NCBI RefSeq assembly: GCF_001457775.1
Contig: NZ_CYSG01000008.1
Location: forward strand, 124,001 to 188,000
Direction of reading: 5' to 3'
Source of the DNA: Phaeobacter sp. CECT 5382
GTDB taxonomy: Bacteria > Pseudomonadota > Alphaproteobacteria > Rhodobacterales > Rhodobacteraceae
Length of the DNA stretch: 64,000 nucleotides
Position numbers and translations under genes: made by a program. Below the pieces are notes generated by a model. The model worked only from the letters and a program-made list of their open reading frames with translations. It ran no database searches and was not told where the DNA came from. Shown here one piece after another: positions 44,785-53,085 of the stretch (within the stretch, counting starts at the first letter, position 1; each line of letters opens with the position of its first letter).

Positions 44785-45993
44785 TTAGCCAACGACGTTG
44801 AATTCGGGGCCATAGGGATATTTGGTGATATTTTCGTTGTCATCTTCGTGGATGATCAGAATGTCATGCTCCCGATACCCCCCCGCGCCGGGCTGGCCGT
44901 CTGCAATGGTCAGCATCGGTTCCATCGAAATCACCATGCCAGGCTCCAGTACCGTGTCGATGTCTTCGCGCAGCTCCAACCCGGCCTCGCGTCCGTAGTA
45001 ATGCGACAACACACCGAATGAGTGGCCATACCCGAATGTACGATATTGCAGCAGATCGCGTTCTTCAAAGAAGGCGTTGATTTTATGAGTGATCTCGGCA
45101 CAGCTGGCACCGGGTTTCAGCAGCGAAATCCCATATTCATGGGCCGCCACATTGGCCTCCCAGACCTTCAGGCTTTCGGCGTCGACTTCACCCACAAACA
45201 TGGTGCGTTCCAGCGCCGTGTAGTAGCCCGAAATCATCGGGAAGGTATTCAGCGACAGGATATCGCCGCGTTGCAACTGGCGCGCAGTCACCGGGTTGTG
45301 GGCGCCATCCGTGTTGATGCCCGACTGGAACCAGACCCAGCTGTCACGATATTCGGCATCCGGGAATCGCTTGGCAATTTCCATCTCCATCGCGTCACGA
45401 CCGGCCATGGCCACATCGATCTCGCGAGCGCCTTCCTTGACCGCGTCGCGAATGGCAAAACCACCCACGTCAGCTACGGCCGCACCAGCGCGGATCATGT
45501 CCAACTCAGCATCAGACTTCCCCATGCGCTGCACCATGGTGGGTTCATAAAGATCAACCAGTCTCGATGGGTTGAGGAAGCCTTCGAGCTTGGCCTTTTG
45601 AAGCAAAGTTAGGTGATCGCTTTCAAAGCCGACCACAACACCTTCGCCAGAAACCGATTTGATCGCGCGCCAGAAATTGTCACGCTGCCAGTCAGTGTAG
45701 GTAATGTTGTCGCAGAAACACCGACGCCAGGGCTGGCCTGCGTCGATGCCCGCCGAAATGGTCACAGCTTCGGTCGCGGTCACCACCAGCCCATAGGGGC
45801 GGCCAAAGGCACAGTAGGTGAAACCAGAATAATAAGAGATGTTGTGCATCGAGGTGAAGACAGCAGCGCTCACCCCAGTGTCGATCATGATTTTGCGCAA
45901 TCCGGCAATACGCGCCTCATATTCGGAGACGGCAAATTGCAAAGGCGCTTTTTCACCATTGTGAAAACGATACATATCAGGACGTGAAGTCAT
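44785..45993 (-). CDS. Creatinase (creatine amidinohydrolase), M24 family
   Basis: Hydrolyses creatine to sarcosine and urea. The protein has 402 residues, the usual length. It shows FTSMHNISYYSGFTYCAFGR, GIDAGQPWRRCFCDN, ITYTDWQRDNFWRAIKS, WFQSGINTDGAHNPVTARQL, DLLQYRTFGYGHSFGVLSHY and GREAGLELREDIDTVLEPGM, the blocks of Pseudomonas-type creatinase including the active-site histidine in GAHNPV. Sarcosine oxidase and urease genes are not in the window. ATG at 45993 is preceded by AAGGAAGGG; the open frame extends upstream without family similarity. It is a single gene. Confidence 0.9.
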   Translation of the reverse strand: MTSRPDMYRFHNGEKAPLQFAVSEYEARIAGLRKIMIDTGVSAAVFTSMHNISYYSGFTYCAFGRPYGLVVTATEAVTISAGIDAGQPWRRCFCDNITYTDWQRDNFWRAIKSVSGEGVVVGFESDHLTLLQKAKLEGFLNPSRLVDLYEPTMVQRMGKSDAELDMIRAGAAVADVGGFAIRDAVKEGAREIDVAMAGRDAMEMEIAKRFPDAEYRDSWVWFQSGINTDGAHNPVTARQLQRGDILSLNTFPMISGYYTALERTMFVGEVDAESLKVWEANVAAHEYGISLLKPGASCAEITHKINAFFEERDLLQYRTFGYGHSFGVLSHYYGREAGLELREDIDTVLEPGMVISMEPMLTIADGQPGAGGYREHDILIIHEDDNENITKYPYGPEFNVVG

Positions 45994-46202
45994 ATCAGAC
46001 CCTTCCTTCTTACAAGAAAGGTCCCGGCGTTCAGGACAGTTTTTGAGATTAAAGGACAGCATGTGTTCCATGCGGCGACGCCATCGCCCGGCCCTGATCG
46101 GGAACATGGCTGCGAAACCCGGATGAGGCAAGCGATTTTTTTCACCACCTCATCCACCTATGTTTTGAAAGGTAAACCCTGGATCAACCAAGGCGTCCGC
46201 CA

Positions 46203-46991
46203 CTAGCTGACAAGCAGGCGCACCAGATCGCTTTCGGGGTCTGCCAGCGGGTCCACGACATTGAAATGGTGCTTGCCAAAGGCAATGACATGATCGGCCT
46301 GCCAGGCGTCTGCCAGCCATTGTGCCTGATCCAGGAACGATGGGCGCTCTTCGGCTCCAACCCAGACCGTGACCCCGGCCGGATACCGGTCCTGCATCTC
46401 GACAGGGCTTTCGGCGCGCGCACTGTTACAATCCATCTGGAATTTGTCGTTCATCGAAGTGCGCAGCAGCGGCAACAGATCCGCCAGCGGCGAAATCGGG
46501 ATCACTATTTTCAGCCGGTCGCCCACCTCTGCCGGGATCAGATCCTTGTCCAGCATCCGGGCCACCAGTTGGCCACCAGCGGAATGCCCGGCCAGGCTGA
46601 TCGGTACATCGGGCACCTCGGCAGCGATGCGCACAACCGCCTGCGCCACTTGCCGGGTGATGTCTTCTATCCGGACGTCCGGGCACAGATCATACGAAGG
46701 CATCGCCACTGCCCAGCCATGGGCCAAAGCCCCGACAGCCAAATGTGACCAGGAGCTTTTGTCAAAGGCCAGCCAATAGCCACCGTGAACAAAGACAAAG
46801 ACGCCCTTTGGCGCGCCTTCTGGCATAAACAGATCAAACCGATGCCGCGCCCCATCGCCATAGGGAATATCCAGACGTGACCGCTCATGCAGGCTGTTGC
46901 GGAAATCTTCGGCAGAGGCCGCCCAGCGCGGTGGGTAGTCTTCGGCCCCGGCAATATAGGCCCCGTTGGCATAGGCGTCGTCCAAATCCAT
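46203..46991 (-). CDS. Alpha/beta hydrolase, kynurenine formamidase-like
   Basis: Serine hydrolase of 262 residues. The oxyanion motif is VFVFVHGGYWLAFDKSSW near 64, the nucleophile is in ISLAGHSAGGQLVARML near 130, and the histidine is in FGKHHFNVVDPLAD near 245. HGGYW is characteristic of the arylformamidase/esterase branch that opens N-formylkynurenine, but no other tryptophan-degradation gene is near, so esterase is equally possible. ATG at 46991 follows AGAGG; ATG at 47000 is too close to it. It diverges from the succinate-semialdehyde dehydrogenase gene. Confidence 0.8.
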   Translation of the reverse strand: MDLDDAYANGAYIAGAEDYPPRWAASAEDFRNSLHERSRLDIPYGDGARHRFDLFMPEGAPKGVFVFVHGGYWLAFDKSSWSHLAVGALAHGWAVAMPSYDLCPDVRIEDITRQVAQAVVRIAAEVPDVPISLAGHSAGGQLVARMLDKDLIPAEVGDRLKIVIPISPLADLLPLLRTSMNDKFQMDCNSARAESPVEMQDRYPAGVTVWVGAEERPSFLDQAQWLADAWQADHVIAFGKHHFNVVDPLADPESDLVRLLVS

Positions 46992-47193
46992 CGCGTGCAT
47001 CCTCTCCCGATTTTGCACCAAGTGACAAGCTACGGGCAGCATTGTCAAATCTTCTGCCCGCTTGCCGACCCGAACCGGAGGGAACAAAATATGTTTGGCG
47101 TGTTTTGATCAAATTCTGGACTCATCGATCTTTCTGGACATATCAATGCCCAACTGTTTTCCATGCCTGCGCAATGACCCCCGGGAGGCCCCT

Positions 47194-48666
47194 ATGCTGC
47201 AAACCACTACCGCGTTGAAATCTCTACTGAGCGATCCCACCCTGCTGGAGACCCGTGCCTATATCGGCGGCGCCTTCATCGATGGCGAAGGCACGTTTGA
47301 TGTCATCAACCCCGCGCGTGGTGACGTGATTGCCCAGGTGGCAGATGTCAGCCGTCTGCAAGTCGCAGGTGCCATCGCCCAGGCCGAGATCGCACAGAAA
47401 GACTGGGCCAAGTGGACCGGCAAAGAACGCGCCAATGTCCTGCGCAAATGGTATGATCTGATGATGGCCAACCAGGAAGACCTAGCGATCATCTTGACTG
47501 CAGAGATGGGCAAACCCCTCGCCGAGGCCCGCGGCGAGATCGCCTATGGCGCCTCCTTCATCGAATTCTTCGCCGAAGAGGCCAAGCGCATCTACGGCGA
47601 GACCATTCCCGGCCATCAGCGTGACAAACGCATCACCGTGCTGAAACAGCCCATCGGAGTTGCCGCATCGATCACGCCTTGGAATTTCCCCAACGCGATG
47701 ATCACCCGCAAGGCAGGCCCTGCACTGGCCGCTGGCTGCGCCTTTGTCGCACGTCCCGCAGAATTGACACCGCTGTCAGCAACCGCACTGGCCGTTCTGG
47801 CGGATCGTGCCGGCATCCCGGCAGGTGTTTTCAGCGTCGTACCATCGTCCAATGCCTCGGAAATCGGCAAGGAGTTCTGCGACAACAACGCCGTGCGAAA
47901 GCTGACCTTTACCGGCTCCACCGAAGTCGGCCGCATCCTGATGCGCCAGGCCGCAGATACAGTGATGAAATGCTCGATGGAGTTGGGTGGCAACGCGCCG
48001 TTCATCGTGTTTGACGACGCCGACCTTGATGCTGCTGTTGAGGGCGCCATCATGTGCAAATTCCGCAACAACGGCCAGACCTGCGTTTGCGCCAACCGGA
48101 TCTATGTGCAGGCCGGCGTCTATGATGCCTTTGCCGCCAAACTAAAAGAAGCCGTGGCCAACATGACCGTCGGTGATGGTCTCGACGATGGCATCCAGTT
48201 CGGCCCGCTTATCAACGCCAAAGCCGTAGTCAAGGTGCAAGATCATATCGCCGATGCCACCGCCAAGGGCGCCGAAGTCATTCTGGGCGGCAATCCTTCG
48301 GAGCTGGGGGGAACCTTCTTTCAGCCAACCATCGTTACCGGCGCCACCCGCGAGATGTCCTTTGCCACCGATGAGACCTTTGGCCCATTGGCGCCTTTGT
48401 TCAAATTCGAGGACGAAGACGAAGTGATCGCAATGGCCAATGACACCATCTTTGGCCTCGCGTCCTATTTCTACGCCAAAGATTTAAGCCGGGTCTACAA
48501 GGTCGCAGAAGCGCTGGAATATGGCATTGTCGGCGTCAACACTGGCATCATTTCCACCGAGGTTGCGCCCTTTGGTGGCGTCAAGCAGTCTGGTTTGGGC
48601 CGCGAAGGCAGCCATCACGGCATCGAAGACTACCTGGAGATGAAATACATCTGCATGGCCATCTGA
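47194..48666 (+). CDS. gabD: NAD(P)-dependent succinate-semialdehyde dehydrogenase
   Basis: Aldehyde dehydrogenase of 490 residues. The nucleotide-binding segment ITPWNFPNAMITRKAGPALA, the glutamate in MELGGNAPFIVFDDADLD and the catalytic cysteine in FRNNGQTCVCANRIYVQAGV are the GabD hallmarks; VARPAELTPLSATALAVLAD is also GabD-like. It oxidises succinic semialdehyde, from GABA or related compounds, to succinate. ATG at 47194 follows GGGAGG; the longer frame upstream is rejected. It diverges from the alpha/beta hydrolase and converges with the globin gene, with only 4 bp between stops. Confidence 0.92.
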   Translation: MLQTTTALKSLLSDPTLLETRAYIGGAFIDGEGTFDVINPARGDVIAQVADVSRLQVAGAIAQAEIAQKDWAKWTGKERANVLRKWYDLMMANQEDLAIILTAEMGKPLAEARGEIAYGASFIEFFAEEAKRIYGETIPGHQRDKRITVLKQPIGVAASITPWNFPNAMITRKAGPALAAGCAFVARPAELTPLSATALAVLADRAGIPAGVFSVVPSSNASEIGKEFCDNNAVRKLTFTGSTEVGRILMRQAADTVMKCSMELGGNAPFIVFDDADLDAAVEGAIMCKFRNNGQTCVCANRIYVQAGVYDAFAAKLKEAVANMTVGDGLDDGIQFGPLINAKAVVKVQDHIADATAKGAEVILGGNPSELGGTFFQPTIVTGATREMSFATDETFGPLAPLFKFEDEDEVIAMANDTIFGLASYFYAKDLSRVYKVAEALEYGIVGVNTGIISTEVAPFGGVKQSGLGREGSHHGIEDYLEMKYICMAI

Positions 48667-48670
48667 TTTT

Positions 48671-49108
48671 TCAGGCCGATGTCTCTGTTTCATGGGCATC
48701 GGCCGCAACCAGATCCTGGGCCATCATACGCAGAACGCGGGTAATGGCACGCCGCCAGGCGGCACTCTGATCCTCGTTCAGTTTTTCCCCCATCACGTCT
48801 TCCAGCGCCGCCATCAAAGCGTTACCAGCAATATCGGCCTCACGGGTGCCAAGATTGAAACGTGCATGCGTTTTAGCCAGGTTTGAGCTGGCATGGCCTA
48901 GGCTACTTTGGTCTGCAAGCCCCTTGATGCAATAGGTCAGCATAGAGGCAAACATCTCTTTTTGCTTGGAAAATTCATCTCCAAACATCGCCTTTGCCTC
49001 GGGCATAAGTACAAATAGATGGATATAGAACCGCTCGGCTATCTCAGCTTTGCGAGCGTATATCGCGGCGAAACTGGATTGCACCAAATCGATATCTAGA
49101 GATTTCAT
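48671..49108 (-). CDS. Single-domain globin
   Basis: Protein of 145 residues with the single-domain (Vitreoscilla/flavohemoglobin-like) globin fold. VQSSFAAIYARKAEIAERFY and LFVLMPEAKAMFGDEFSKQK form the A-B-C region, MFASMLTYCIKGLADQSSLG the E helix, and the proximal histidine is in LAKTHARFNLGTREADIAG near residue 80. There is no reductase domain. Likely functions are oxygen or nitric oxide binding. ATG at 49108 lies 52 bp downstream of a dyad (49161-49173). Confidence 0.87.
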   Translation of the reverse strand: MKSLDIDLVQSSFAAIYARKAEIAERFYIHLFVLMPEAKAMFGDEFSKQKEMFASMLTYCIKGLADQSSLGHASSNLAKTHARFNLGTREADIAGNALMAALEDVMGEKLNEDQSAAWRRAITRVLRMMAQDLVAADAHETETSA

Positions 49109-49160
49109 CTACATCCCCTTTCATTCCACGGCGGCTCAATATGCCAGCGTTAAATGGTGA

Positions 49161-49173
49161 GTGTAGACTACAC
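49161..49173. promoter_or_regulatory. Palindrome upstream of the globin gene
   Basis: GTGTAG-A-CTACAC is a perfect 13-bp dyad flanked by TTAAA and TTTAAA tracts. It sits 53 bp upstream of the globin start in a 145-bp gap without other features. It resembles a dimeric-regulator site of the MarR or similar type. The regulator is unknown. Confidence 0.5.
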
Positions 49174-49253
49174 CTTTAAAGTTGAAAACAGCCAAGGCGT
49201 CTGACGAATCAATTCTATCTAATTGCAGACAGGCAAACCCCGAAACACGATGT

Positions 49254-49901
49254 TCAACCAGCAGGAGATGCACCCAGCTCTTGCGGTGGCATCCCCGTCA
49301 AGACCTGATGAACCAGTTTGTGCAACAGGTCACATCTCTCCTGCTCCGCCTGATCAACCACCTCTGTGCCAAATCCTGCCGTTAAGATCTTCGCGGCAGC
49401 AGGAAAGAGACACGTCGCCCCCAGAAGCTGGCTTGCAATACCCAGCGCCGTGCCCGCACCACTGCCCTCCCATGCTTCTGTCGCCTGGATCAGCGCCACA
49501 AGAGGTTCAAGCACATCCTGCAAAGACCGCCCCTCACCGCCATTGGAGCGCGCAGCCTCTGTGGCATCGGCCTCTGTCAGCGCGCGCATCAAGAGCCGCA
49601 GCCTGTCTGGATTCTCCTGGCCAAGAGCTGCAACGGCCGAGAAAAACACTTCCAGCTGATGCTCCGGTGTTTCGCCCTGATCCATGGCCGCGAACAAGAC
49701 GTTCAACAACTCCTCACTGAGCTCGGCCAGAACCGCACCGTAGAGCAGGGGCTTCGATTTAAAATGGTGCAGCAATGCCTGTTTTGTCAGGCCCAGACGG
49801 GCCGCGATCATCGAAAGGCTGGTGCCCTGATAGCCATGCTCGGCCAAAAGTTTTCCAGCCTCACGCAAAAGGTTCTGTCGGGTCTCACTGGCAGGTATCA
49901 T
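49254..49901 (-). CDS. TetR/AcrR-family transcriptional regulator
   Basis: Repressor-type protein of 215 residues. The DNA-binding domain occupies 1-55 (ETRQNLLREAGKLLAEHGYQ, GTSLSMIAARLGLTKQALLH, HFKSKPLLYGAV). The helical ligand-binding part runs to the end (LEVFFSAVAALGQENPDRLR, LLMRALTEADATEAARSN). Its ligand and targets are unknown. A 60-bp palindrome centred at 49969 lies 38 bp upstream of its start, so autoregulation is likely. It sits downstream of Hsp20 on the same strand but after a strong terminator. Confidence 0.92.
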   Translation of the reverse strand: MIPASETRQNLLREAGKLLAEHGYQGTSLSMIAARLGLTKQALLHHFKSKPLLYGAVLAELSEELLNVLFAAMDQGETPEHQLEVFFSAVAALGQENPDRLRLLMRALTEADATEAARSNGGEGRSLQDVLEPLVALIQATEAWEGSGAGTALGIASQLLGATCLFPAAAKILTAGFGTEVVDQAEQERCDLLHKLVHQVLTGMPPQELGASPAG

Positions 49902-49939
49902 GGTTCGGCGCCCCTGGTGTTTGCCTTAACCTAACACTC

Positions 49940-49999
49940 AAGCCCACATCCTACCAGTCGGTAAGTGATTTCACTTACCGACTGGTAGGATGTGGGCTT
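49940..49999. promoter_or_regulatory. 60-bp perfect palindrome in the TetR promoter
   Basis: A 29-base arm (49940-49968) is the exact reverse complement of 49971-49999, with only TT between them. Each arm also carries a smaller palindrome, TACC-N4-GGTA (49952-49963 and 49976-49987), typical of TetR operators. The two sites are 24 bp apart centre to centre. The array probably binds two TetR dimers, and the whole could form a cruciform. Confidence 0.8.
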
Positions 50000-50017
50000 C
50001 AACTGAATAGTAGTATC

Positions 50018-50061
50018 AAAAAAACATATCCCCCGGACCGCATGGCAGTCCGGGGGATATG
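50018..50061 (-). terminator. Rho-independent terminator of the Hsp20 gene
   Basis: CATATCCCCCGGAC (50025-50038) and GTCCGGGGGATATG (50048-50061) form a perfect 14-bp stem over a 9-base loop. On the minus strand seven T residues follow (the As at 50018-50024). It ends transcripts from the Hsp20 gene 63 bp after the stop. Confidence 0.93.
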
Positions 50062-50124
50062 CTCACGTCGTCCCGGATCCCTGGAGAAATCCCGGCAACG
50101 CGGTCCGCAAGGCTCGCTCGCGGG

Positions 50125-50595
50125 TCAGTTGACCTTTTGAACTTCGCCTTCGATCTCGGCAGGTTTCGGTGCAGAAGAACTGATCTCAACCCGGCGCGGT
50201 TTCAGCGCTTCGGGCACTTCGCGATGCAGGTCGATATGCAGCATGCCATCCGCATGGCTGGCGCCGGTCACGCGAACATGATCCGCCAGAGTAAAGCGAC
50301 GTTCAAAGGCGCGGGTTGCAATGCCACGATGCAGATAGCTGCGACCCTCGGCTTCTTCGCTCTTGCGGGCGGCGACGACCAGTGCGTTTTCTTTCACTTC
50401 AACCGTAAGGTCTGCTTCAGAAAATCCGGCGACGGCGATGGAAATCCGATAGCTGTCGGCGGCCGTCTTTTCGATATTGTAAGGGGGATAACTGGGTTGC
50501 CCGACATCATTGCTCAGGGCGCGGTCCATCAGATCAGCGATCTGGTCAAAGCCAATGGTTGCACGGTTCAGGGGTGCAAAATCAAATGTACGCAT
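50125..50595 (-). CDS. Hsp20/IbpA-type small heat-shock protein
   Basis: ATP-independent chaperone of 156 residues. The N-terminus MRTFDFAPLNRATIGFDQIA and YPPYNIEKTAADSYRISIAV are IbpA-like. The alpha-crystallin domain spans about 40-130, with LTVEVKENALVVAARKSEEA, YLHRGIATRAFERRFTLADH and VTGASHADGMLHIDLHREVP. The C-terminal IEI/IXI-like segment is RRVEIS. ATG at 50595 follows GAGGATG. The upstream 150 bp shows no CIRCE or ROSE element that I can identify with confidence. Confidence 0.92.
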   Translation of the reverse strand: MRTFDFAPLNRATIGFDQIADLMDRALSNDVGQPSYPPYNIEKTAADSYRISIAVAGFSEADLTVEVKENALVVAARKSEEAEGRSYLHRGIATRAFERRFTLADHVRVTGASHADGMLHIDLHREVPEALKPRRVEISSSAPKPAEIEGEVQKVN

Positions 50596-50745
50596 GTTTC
50601 ATCCTCAGATATGAGCGACTTCATGTTTGCCCTCCCCTTTGGGGACGAGCGATTTATATCCAAGCCCCGGCCAGCGGCGACATCGGATAGGTTTGAAGTA
50701 TGCAACATGGGCCTGATTACAAGGGGCCTGCGGATTTCGAAAAGA

Positions 50746-51624
50746 TCAACCCCCGGGGCGCACAAATTTGGCACCTCCGGCTGAACGTCCACCTGTCGTC
50801 GACTGGCCAGCCCCCGCACCAACTCTGACACGTCCAACGCCATCGGGTAGGCGGCTGCCCATCACCGGCCCGGTAAGCTGCGCCTGCAAAAGCTCCAGCT
50901 CTTCGGCCAATGCAGCACCCAGCGAGACCTGTCGGCCTTCGACCTCGGCCTTGGCAGAGACCACCGAAACGATGCGGGGCTTGCCCCCGGCAAAGGAAAA
51001 TACCGGCGCGCCTGATGAGCCAAAGTCAACATCGCAGGACATGACCAGCACGCCTTCCTGGCGCGCCATGACCGCACAGATTTCCTGGATCGAGGGCGCC
51101 TCGGACCGATCGTGTGCATAGGAGACGACGCCGATATCCGCCCCAGCCCGCGGGCGGCTGTCGGTCTGGAAAGGGATCACAGTGGTGTTGCGAATGGGCC
51201 GTTGCAATTGCAGCAGGGCAATATCCTTGCGCACCCGGTTGGTAGAAACTTCGCCATCAAAGATATAGTCTGGATGCACCACGGCACGCGCGACACTACG
51301 ATAGGCCGACGCGCGCCCATTGCGCCAGCCTGCAAGGAATTCGATGCTTTTGGGCTGGATCCGGGTGCCTGTGCGGCTGTCAAAGAGACAATGCGCCGCT
51401 GTCAGCACCAGATCCGGGGCAATCAAAGATCCGGTGCAAAAACCTTCGCCATCGACGTCCAGTCGGCCAACAGCTTGCCATTCCCGCCCCGCGTCCATGG
51501 TTTCCATCCGTTGCAGGCGGCTATCTCCGGCCTGTGCCAGATCCAGCCCCAGGACAGGGGCCACAGCAGCCAAAGCTGCCAAAATCCATATTCTCGCCAA
51601 GCCGTTTCCCCAGTGCTGCACCAT
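50746..51624 (-). CDS. Secreted trypsin-like serine protease
   Basis: Protein of 292 residues with signal peptide (MVQHWGNGLARIWILAALAA, cleavage near LAQAG about 32). The catalytic triad is visible: His in VLTAAHCLFD near 75, Asp in RKDIALLQLQRPI near 130, Ser in CDVDFGSSGAPVFSFAGGK near 200. The fold is chymotrypsin-like, and the GSSGAP pocket is typical of bacterial relatives. The glycine-rich C-terminus (VGAGAGQSTTGGRSAGG) looks disordered. Substrate is unknown. ATG at 51624 follows AGGGAG. It is a single gene upstream of Hsp20. Confidence 0.87.
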   Translation of the reverse strand: MVQHWGNGLARIWILAALAAVAPVLGLDLAQAGDSRLQRMETMDAGREWQAVGRLDVDGEGFCTGSLIAPDLVLTAAHCLFDSRTGTRIQPKSIEFLAGWRNGRASAYRSVARAVVHPDYIFDGEVSTNRVRKDIALLQLQRPIRNTTVIPFQTDSRPRAGADIGVVSYAHDRSEAPSIQEICAVMARQEGVLVMSCDVDFGSSGAPVFSFAGGKPRIVSVVSAKAEVEGRQVSLGAALAEELELLQAQLTGPVMGSRLPDGVGRVRVGAGAGQSTTGGRSAGGAKFVRPGG

Positions 51625-51759
51625 CGTCTCCCTACTCGTTGCAGACGGAACTAGCCGCAAGCTTCGGCAAAAATACGGCACGCGCGCAAGAAAGCCAGCC
51701 CACCCAAAAAGAAATCTGCGCCTTGTGGGCTGTGCTCGGGCCGACGGGCTGATCCCCGC

Positions 51760-53082
51760 TCAACGCAAGATGGGTACGGCAGAGACTGGATTTTCCGTGG
51801 CGGATAATGCACGAGGTTCCGGCCCGCCGGTGGCCCAATCCAGCAGTTCGACTGTGTGCACGATAGGTAGGGCTGTGCCTGACCCGATCTGCATCATGCA
51901 GCCGATGTTGCCGGCCGCAATCAGGTCCGGCGATTTGGCCTCAAGGGTTTTCACCTTGCGCGCCTTCAGCTGGGTCGAGATCTCCGGCTGCATCAGATTA
52001 TAGGTGCCGGCTGAACCACAGCACAGATGACTGTCTGCAGGCTCCACCACCTTGAAGCCCGCGCGTTTCAGCAGGGTCTTGGGGTGGGTCTTGATCTGTT
52101 GGCCGTGCTGCAGCGAGCAAGCCGCGTGATAGGCCACGGTCAGCTCTTTGCTGGGACCAACTGGCAGGTCAAGCTGCATCAGCAATTCCGAGATATCCAT
52201 CGCGCGTGCTGACACCCGTTCTGCATCTGCCGCCAACGGATCATTGCGAAACATATGGCCATAGTCCTTGACCGTGGTGCCACAGCCAGAGGTATTGATC
52301 ACAATCGCATCCAGTCCAGCGCCGTCGATCTCCGCGCTCCAGGCGCGGATGTTTTTCGCAGCCGTGGCGTGGCTTTCGTCTTCACGACCCATGTGATGGG
52401 TCAATGCCCCGCAACAGCCCGCGCCTTTGGCTACAACCACTTCGCAGCCCAATCGGGTCAGCAGACGGATGGTGGCATCGTTGATGTCGGTGTTGAGCGC
52501 CTTTTGGGCACAGCCCGTCATCAGGGCAACGCGCTTTTTCTGCGCCACCTTGGGGGCAAAGCTTTGTGGGTCATCGTTACGGCTGACCGGTGGGATCTGT
52601 TTTGGCACCATATCCAGCATCGCCCTCAGACGGGCATCAGGCACCAGTTTTTTAAAGGGCTGCGCCAGCTTGGCCCCAAATAAAGCCAGCCGAAACCTGC
52701 CCGGATAGGGCAGAATTCGCGCCAGGAGCCAGCGCAGCAAGCGGTCCGTGAGTGGGCGCTTATAGGTTTTGTCGATATAGGCACGGGCATGATCCACCAG
52801 ATGCATGTAATGCACCCCCGACGGGCAGGTGGTCATACAGGCCAGACAGCTCAGGCAGCGGTCGATATGTTTGACCGTCTTGGCGTCTGGTATCCGGTTG
52901 TTTTCCAGCATGTCCTTGATCAGGTAAATGCGGCCACGCGGGCTGTCCAGCTCGTCCCCGAGCACCTGATAGGTCGGACATGTCGCGGTACAGAACCCAC
53001 AATGCACACAAGAGCGCAGGATCTCATTGCTGCGGGCAATGCCCGGATCTTTGAGCTGATCTTCGGTAAAAGTCGTTTGCAT
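51760..53082 (-). CDS. glcF: Glycolate oxidase iron-sulfur subunit GlcF
   Basis: Membrane-associated Fe-S subunit of 440 residues. Two 4Fe-4S motifs are CVHCGFCTATCPTYQVLGDE near 26 and CLSCLACMTTCPSGVHYMHL near 77. The two CCG-type domains contain GCAQKALNTDINDA and GCCGALTHHMGRED, and later CCGSAGTYNLMQPE. It passes electrons from the GlcD/GlcE dehydrogenase to the respiratory chain. The start lies 3 bp after the glcE stop. It is the last gene of glcDEF. Confidence 0.94.
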   Translation of the reverse strand: MQTTFTEDQLKDPGIARSNEILRSCVHCGFCTATCPTYQVLGDELDSPRGRIYLIKDMLENNRIPDAKTVKHIDRCLSCLACMTTCPSGVHYMHLVDHARAYIDKTYKRPLTDRLLRWLLARILPYPGRFRLALFGAKLAQPFKKLVPDARLRAMLDMVPKQIPPVSRNDDPQSFAPKVAQKKRVALMTGCAQKALNTDINDATIRLLTRLGCEVVVAKGAGCCGALTHHMGREDESHATAAKNIRAWSAEIDGAGLDAIVINTSGCGTTVKDYGHMFRNDPLAADAERVSARAMDISELLMQLDLPVGPSKELTVAYHAACSLQHGQQIKTHPKTLLKRAGFKVVEPADSHLCCGSAGTYNLMQPEISTQLKARKVKTLEAKSPDLIAAGNIGCMMQIGSGTALPIVHTVELLDWATGGPEPRALSATENPVSAVPILR

Positions 53083-53085
53083 GTC

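Noticed and set aside
47104-47113. TTTGATCAAA upstream of the succinate-semialdehyde dehydrogenase gene
   Set aside because: A 10-bp palindrome lacking the FNR spacing; common by chance.
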